Part shown: in pieces, positions 49,937-51,184 of the stretch | Layout of the letters: the number at the start of each line of letters is the position of its first letter | Numbering within the stretch: the first letter of the stretch is position 1 | Assembly: GCF_002892795.1 (NCBI RefSeq) | Contig: NZ_PJMC01000025.1 | Span: 1-51,184, forward strand | DNA length: 51,184 bases | Direction of reading: 5' to 3' | Source of the DNA: Arthrobacter sp. AFG20 | GTDB lineage: Bacteria > Actinomycetota > Actinomycetes > Actinomycetales > Micrococcaceae | Position numbers and translations under genes: made by a program | The notes under the pieces: model-generated | Databases searched by the model: none | Told to the model about the DNA's origin: nothing | The model's input: the letters and a program-made list of their open reading frames with translations, nothing else

Positions 49937-51184
49937 ATGTCCAATTCCCCACAGGGCGCCGCCTCGAACACGGCAGTCACTGACCATACGGTCCCGGCCC
50001 AGGCACACGCCACCGAAAACCTTCTCCACGCTGAAGACAAGGGCTACCACAAGAGCCTGAAGCCGCGGCAGATCCAGATGATCGCCATCGGCGGCGCGAT
50101 CGGCACCGGCCTGTTCCTCGGCGCCGGCGGCCGGCTCAACGCCGCCGGCCCGTCCCTGGTCATCGCCTACGCCGTCTGCGGCTTCTTCGCCTTCCTGATC
50201 CTGCGCGCCCTCGGCGAACTGGTCCTGCACCGGCCCTCCTCGGGCTCGTTCGTCTCCTACGCCCGCGAATTCTTCGGCGAAAAAGCAGCCTTCGTCTCCG
50301 GCTGGTTCTACTGGATCAACTGGGCCACCACCACCATCGTGGACATCACCGCCGCCGCCCTCTACATGAACTTCTTCGGCAACTACATCCCCTGGATGGC
50401 CGACGTCCCCCAATGGGCCTGGGCCCTGACCGCCCTCATCGTCGTCCTGGGCCTGAACCTCGTCTCCGTCAAGGTCTTCGGCGAAATGGAATTCTGGTTC
50501 GCCATCATCAAGGTCGCAGCCCTCGTGGCCTTCCTCCTCATCGGCACCTACTTCGTCATCTTCGGCACCCCGGTCCCCGGCCAGGAAACCGGCTTCAGCC
50601 TCATCACCGACAACGGCGGCATCTTCCCCAACGGCCTGCTGCCCATGATCATCCTCATGCAGGGCGTCCTCTTCGCCTACGCCTCCATCGAACTCGTCGG
50701 CACCGCCGCCGGCGAAACCGAAAACCCCGAAAAAATCATGCCCAAGGCCATCAACTCCGTGGTCTTCCGCATCGCCGTGTTCTACGTCGGCTCCGTCATC
50801 CTGCTCGCCCTGCTCCTGCCCTTCACCTCCTACCAAAAGGGCGTCAGCCCCTTCGTGACATTCTTCGGCTCCATCGGCATCCAGGGCGTGGACGTCATCA
50901 TGAACCTCGTGGTCCTCACCGCCGCCCTGTCCTCCCTCAACGCCGGCCTCTACTCCACCGGCCGCATCCTGCGCTCCATGTCCGTCGCCGGCTCCGCCCC
51001 CAAATTCGCCCAACGCATGAACAAAGCCGGCGTCCCCTACGGCGGCATCGCCATCACCGCCGGCGTCTCCCTGCTCGGCGTCCCACTGAACTACCTCGTC
51101 CCGTCCCAAGCCTTCGAGATCGTCCTGAACATCGCCTCCGTAGGCATCATCGTCACCTGGGCCACCATCGTCCTGTGCCAGATC
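49937..51184 (+). CDS. ansP: L-asparagine permease (partial, cut by the window edge)
   Basis: The first 416 residues are present; the gene continues beyond 51184. AAAGGA precedes the ATG. The amino-acid permease start KGYHKSLKPRQIQMIAIGGAIGTGLFLGAG and HRPSSGSFVSYAREFFGEKAAFVSGWFYWINWATT are very like E. coli AnsP (from memory). At least ten hydrophobic spans are visible. It should import asparagine for the asparaginase and aspartase encoded just upstream. The missing part is the last two or so spans. Confidence 0.93.
   Translation, partial: MSNSPQGAASNTAVTDHTVPAQAHATENLLHAEDKGYHKSLKPRQIQMIAIGGAIGTGLFLGAGGRLNAAGPSLVIAYAVCGFFAFLILRALGELVLHRPSSGSFVSYAREFFGEKAAFVSGWFYWINWATTTIVDITAAALYMNFFGNYIPWMADVPQWAWALTALIVVLGLNLVSVKVFGEMEFWFAIIKVAALVAFLLIGTYFVIFGTPVPGQETGFSLITDNGGIFPNGLLPMIILMQGVLFAYASIELVGTAAGETENPEKIMPKAINSVVFRIAVFYVGSVILLALLLPFTSYQKGVSPFVTFFGSIGIQGVDVIMNLVVLTAALSSLNAGLYSTGRILRSMSVAGSAPKFAQRMNKAGVPYGGIAITAGVSLLGVPLNYLVPSQAFEIVLNIASVGIIVTWATIVLCQI

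Noticed and set aside
49880..51109. 409-codon acidic, Gly/Asp-rich frame on the minus strand
   Set aside because: It is antisense to the asparagine permease, and its composition is the complement of hydrophobic codons.
1..51184. tRNA genes, CRISPR arrays, transposases and attachment sites
   Set aside because: I found no T-loop GGTTCGAATCC-type signature with matching arms, no regular spaced repeats and no transposase or integrase proteins.

Overview
The window is high-GC DNA (about 65-70 %) with dense gene packing, many 4-nt ATGA/GTGA overlaps, frequent GTG starts and an IdeR/DtxR-like iron box. Protein sequences look like Micrococcaceae, most like Arthrobacter/Pseudarthrobacter; this is inferred from the sequence alone. 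I found no tRNA, CRISPR array, transposase or integrase, so it reads as chromosomal DNA with accessory modules between housekeeping genes.

Layout. (1) 1-1177: a ribosomal-protein operon on the minus strand (rpmB-rpmG-rpsN) with a perfect terminator hairpin; the extreme left edge may be the leader of an rRNA operon. (2) 1686-4553: a flavin electron-transfer operon made of a ferric-reductase-like membrane flavocytochrome, a secreted FMN-binding-domain protein and the flavin transferase ApbE. (3) 4610-7181: two paralogous SGNH hydrolases, a MarR regulator and a YciI-like protein, then a 32-bp tandem repeat. (4) 7368-12655: a siderophore uptake operon on the minus strand (binding lipoprotein, two FecCD permeases, ATPase, siderophore-interacting reductase) behind an iron box. 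(5) 12864-15400: a drug-efflux MFS protein fused to two carboxypeptidase-regulatory-like domains, coupled to a TetR regulator. (6) 16371-22119: jetA-jetB-jetC of a Wadjet/MksBEF-type SMC complex, with no jetD nuclease gene beside it. (7) 22440-30712: two paralogous small membrane proteins, a long acyl-CoA dehydrogenase, a YchJ-like protein, an aldo/keto reductase, an NmrA-like reductase and a sulfite-oxidase-family enzyme. (8) 30786-36680: a carbohydrate locus with SDR, sugar isomerase/epimerase, MHS-type transporter, split transketolase and a GntR/FCD regulator, sharing a palindromic operator GACTGTTAACAGTC. (9) 36904-46395: mixed genes including a glycosyltransferase, DUF2795, an S4 RNA-binding protein, a RibD/DHFR-like reductase, a DUF4389 membrane protein, an amidohydrolase, an alpha/alpha toroid protein and a HipBA pair. 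(10) 46601-51184: an asparagine/aspartate catabolic operon (FadR-type regulator, zinc-type asparaginase, aspartase, asparagine permease), cut by the right edge.

The most interesting parts are the jetABC set without jetD, the split-transketolase regulon with its shared operator, the MFS/regulatory-domain fusion with its operator candidates, the ApbE/FMN-bind/ferric-reductase module next to iron uptake, and several unexplained repeats and hairpins (7238-7320, 38433-38495, 46408-46425).
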